In this document: piece by piece, positions 37,613-38,979 of the stretch
Position numbering within the stretch: the stretch's first letter is position 1
How the letters are laid out: every line of letters starts with the position of its first letter
Source of the DNA: Pseudaquabacterium pictum
Lineage (GTDB): Bacteria > Pseudomonadota > Gammaproteobacteria > Burkholderiales > Burkholderiaceae_C
Reading direction: 5' to 3'
NCBI RefSeq assembly: GCF_005403045.1
Contig: NZ_BJCL01000027.1
Coordinates: 1 to 38,979 of the forward strand
Length of the DNA stretch: 38,979 nt
Position numbers and translations under genes: made by a program
Notes under the pieces: model-generated
Seen by the model: only the letters and a program-made list of their open reading frames with translations
Databases searched by the model: none
What the model was told of the DNA's origin: nothing

Positions 37613-38979
37613 TTGAAAAACCGCCCCTACCTTGCCGGCCGCACTGCGCTGGCCCTGGCTGCCCTGGCAGCCCTTGGCGCTGCGCCGATCGATGTCCAGG
37701 CCGTGGGGCTGGGCCGGTTGAATGTGCAATCGGCCCTGGGCGAGGGGATGCGGGCCGAGATCGACATCACCAGCCTGAGCCCGGAAGAGGCCGCCACGCT
37801 GCAGGTGCGGTTGGCGTCCCCCGAGGCCTACCGCGCGGCGGGTGTCGACTACAACGCCGTGCTGTCGGGCGCCAGTGCCACCGTGGCGCGCCGCGCCGAC
37901 GGCCGCGCCTATGTGCGGGTCACCAGCGACCGGGCGGTGCAGGAGCCGTTCGTCGAGGTCATCGTCGAGCTGAATTCGTCGTCCGGCCGCATGGTGCGCG
38001 AGTTCACCCTGTTGTTTGATCCCCCGGGCAGCCGCAACGCACCGCCGGTGCAGGCCACTGCGCCGGTGGCGCCGGTGATGGGCGCTGCGCCCACCACCCT
38101 GCCGGCACCCGCCCCGGCCCTGCCGCCAGCCACGCCGCTCGCGCAGGCCCGCCCGGCGCCGGCGCCGCGGCCGGCACCGGCTTCGGCGCCCCTGCCGCAG
38201 GCGCCGATGCAGGCCGCCAGCCCGGCACCAGCGCCCATGGCTGCCGCGCCGGTCCCGCCACGGCCGCGGCCGGCACCCCGCCCGGCCGACGCCGCCCCGG
38301 CACCCGCCGCACCGGCCAAGGGCCTGCCACCGGCCGTGGCATCCACCAGCAACAAGCGTTACCAGGTGCGTCCGGGCGACACGCTGTACCGCGTGGCCGG
38401 CCGCAATCCGGCAGAGGGCGTCTCGCTGGACCAGATGCTGGTCGGCCTGTACCGCGCCAACCCCGATGCCTTCATCGACAGCAATGTCAACCGGCTGCGT
38501 GCCGGCTCGGTGCTGACGGTGCCCGCGGCCGACGAGGTGCGCGACGTGACCTCGGGCGATGCCAAGCGCCTGCTGTCTGCGCAAAGCGCCGATTTCAGCG
38601 CCTACCGGGCGCGGCTGGCCCAGGCCGCGCCGCAAGCCCAGGCGCCCGAAGCCGGCCGCGCCACCCAGGGCAAGGTGCAGGCCGCGGTGGACGACCGCAA
38701 GCAGTCGGCCGCGCCGTCGCCCGACAAGCTCAAGCTCAGTGATCCGGCGATCAAGGCGTCCGCCCCGGCCGCCGGCCCAGCCCAAGGCAAGGACGAGGCC
38801 ACCCGCGTGGCCGAGCTGACACGCAACGTCGAAGAGCTGAAGAAGCTGCAGCAGGGCACGGCTGCGGTGCAGGCCGACCAGCATCTGGTCCAGCGAGACG
38901 CCCTCTGCCGGATTGCGGCCGGCCACGCGGTACAGCGTGTCGCCCGGACGCACCTGGTAACGCTTGTTGCTGGTGGATG
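37613..38979 (+). CDS. fimV: FimV-like peptidoglycan-binding polar protein, partial and probably chimeric at its end
   Basis: The frame starts with TTG (GGAG 5 nt upstream) and runs off the right edge, 455 codons visible. A signal peptide (LKNRPYLAGRTALALAALAA) is followed by the FimV N-terminal module VGLGRLNVQSALGEGMRAEI (about residues 33-140), a Pro/Ala-rich linker (about 143-240), a LysM domain from residue 250 (YQVRPGDTLYRVA) and a coiled coil (AELTRNVEELKKLQQ). FimV organises the cell pole and type IV pili. From base 38870 (residue 420) the sequence is a reverse complement of the LysM region, so those last residues are probably not real. The order asd-fimV is usual in Burkholderiales. 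Confidence 0.85.
   Translation, partial: MKNRPYLAGRTALALAALAALGAAPIDVQAVGLGRLNVQSALGEGMRAEIDITSLSPEEAATLQVRLASPEAYRAAGVDYNAVLSGASATVARRADGRAYVRVTSDRAVQEPFVEVIVELNSSSGRMVREFTLLFDPPGSRNAPPVQATAPVAPVMGAAPTTLPAPAPALPPATPLAQARPAPAPRPAPASAPLPQAPMQAASPAPAPMAAAPVPPRPRPAPRPADAAPAPAAPAKGLPPAVASTSNKRYQVRPGDTLYRVAGRNPAEGVSLDQMLVGLYRANPDAFIDSNVNRLRAGSVLTVPAADEVRDVTSGDAKRLLSAQSADFSAYRARLAQAAPQAQAPEAGRATQGKVQAAVDDRKQSAAPSPDKLKLSDPAIKASAPAAGPAQGKDEATRVAELTRNVEELKKLQQGTAAVQADQHLVQRDALCRIAAGHAVQRVARTHLVTLVAGG
38340..38449 (+). repeat. Left arm of a 110-bp perfect inverted repeat
   Basis: This segment encodes the start of the FimV LysM domain. Its exact reverse complement is found at 38870-38979, the last bases of the window. 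I compared the arms base by base: every position matches, and pairing ends at 38449/38870. The left arm may extend further only if the right arm continues beyond the window edge. Confidence 0.97.
38870..38979 (-). repeat. Right arm of the 110-bp inverted repeat at the window edge
   Basis: Exact reverse complement of 38340-38449, separated by 420 bp. The plus-strand frame through it stays open but loses FimV character. A fold-back chimera at a contig end is the simplest explanation. Confidence 0.97.

Noticed and set aside
36872-38953. A 693-codon minus-strand frame that starts with LysM-like residues.
   Set aside because: The LysM-like start comes only from the reverse-complement copy at the window end; the remainder is antisense to asd and fimV.

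Overview
The window (about 39 kb, very high GC, tightly packed genes, strong GC-rich third-position bias) looks like a betaproteobacterial chromosome of the order Burkholderiales, probably near the Rubrivivax/Leptothrix/Ideonella group. This rests on the sucC N-terminus, the leuC-entericidin-leuD-leuB-asd-fimV order and the general protein style. No rRNA, tRNA, CRISPR, insertion sequence or phage gene was seen, and there is no gene-free stretch longer than 300 bases.

Region 1 (1-8888) is a propionyl-CoA/methylmalonyl-CoA module. The start of sucC and a GntR/FCD regulator lie on the minus strand. Divergent from them run methylmalonyl-CoA mutase, a small GNAT acetyltransferase, the MeaB/ArgK GTPase chaperone, propionyl-CoA carboxylase beta and alpha (biotin) subunits, and a VOC protein that is probably the epimerase. 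Together they convert propionyl-CoA to succinyl-CoA, which sucC can feed into the TCA cycle. A 13-bp dyad lies between the divergent genes, overlapping plausible promoters for both. A CurA-like NADPH oxidoreductase (9090-10088) closes the region.

Region 2 (10108-27391, minus strand) is the most interesting part. It is a single run of 17 genes, mostly joined by ATGA-type overlaps or gaps under 60 nt. In transcription order they are: allophanate hydrolase (AtzF), a Dpp-type solute-binding protein, AtzG, AtzE, AtzH, a BMP-type solute-binding protein, two BMP-type permeases, a formamidase-type amidase, biuret hydrolase (BiuH), a two-domain ABC ATPase, a second isochorismatase-like hydrolase, DppB, DppC, DppD, DppF and a GntR/FCD regulator. 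This encodes uptake and complete nitrogen stripping of biuret or related ureides (biuret to allophanate to ammonia and CO2). Two different ABC importers are interleaved with the enzymes. No cyanuric acid hydrolase (AtzD) is present, so the true starting substrate is open; a formylbiuret/oxonate-type route is proposed as an inference.

Region 3 (27510-31775, minus strand) is one very large SNF2-family helicase with an approximately 900-residue N-terminal region.

Region 4 (32012-38979, plus strand) is a leucine/aspartate-family biosynthesis block: LysR regulator, leuC, a 40-residue entericidin-like lipoprotein, leuD, leuB, asd, and the start of fimV. The last 110 bases of the window are an exact reverse complement of 38340-38449 inside fimV, which most likely marks an assembly or library fold-back artefact at a contig end.
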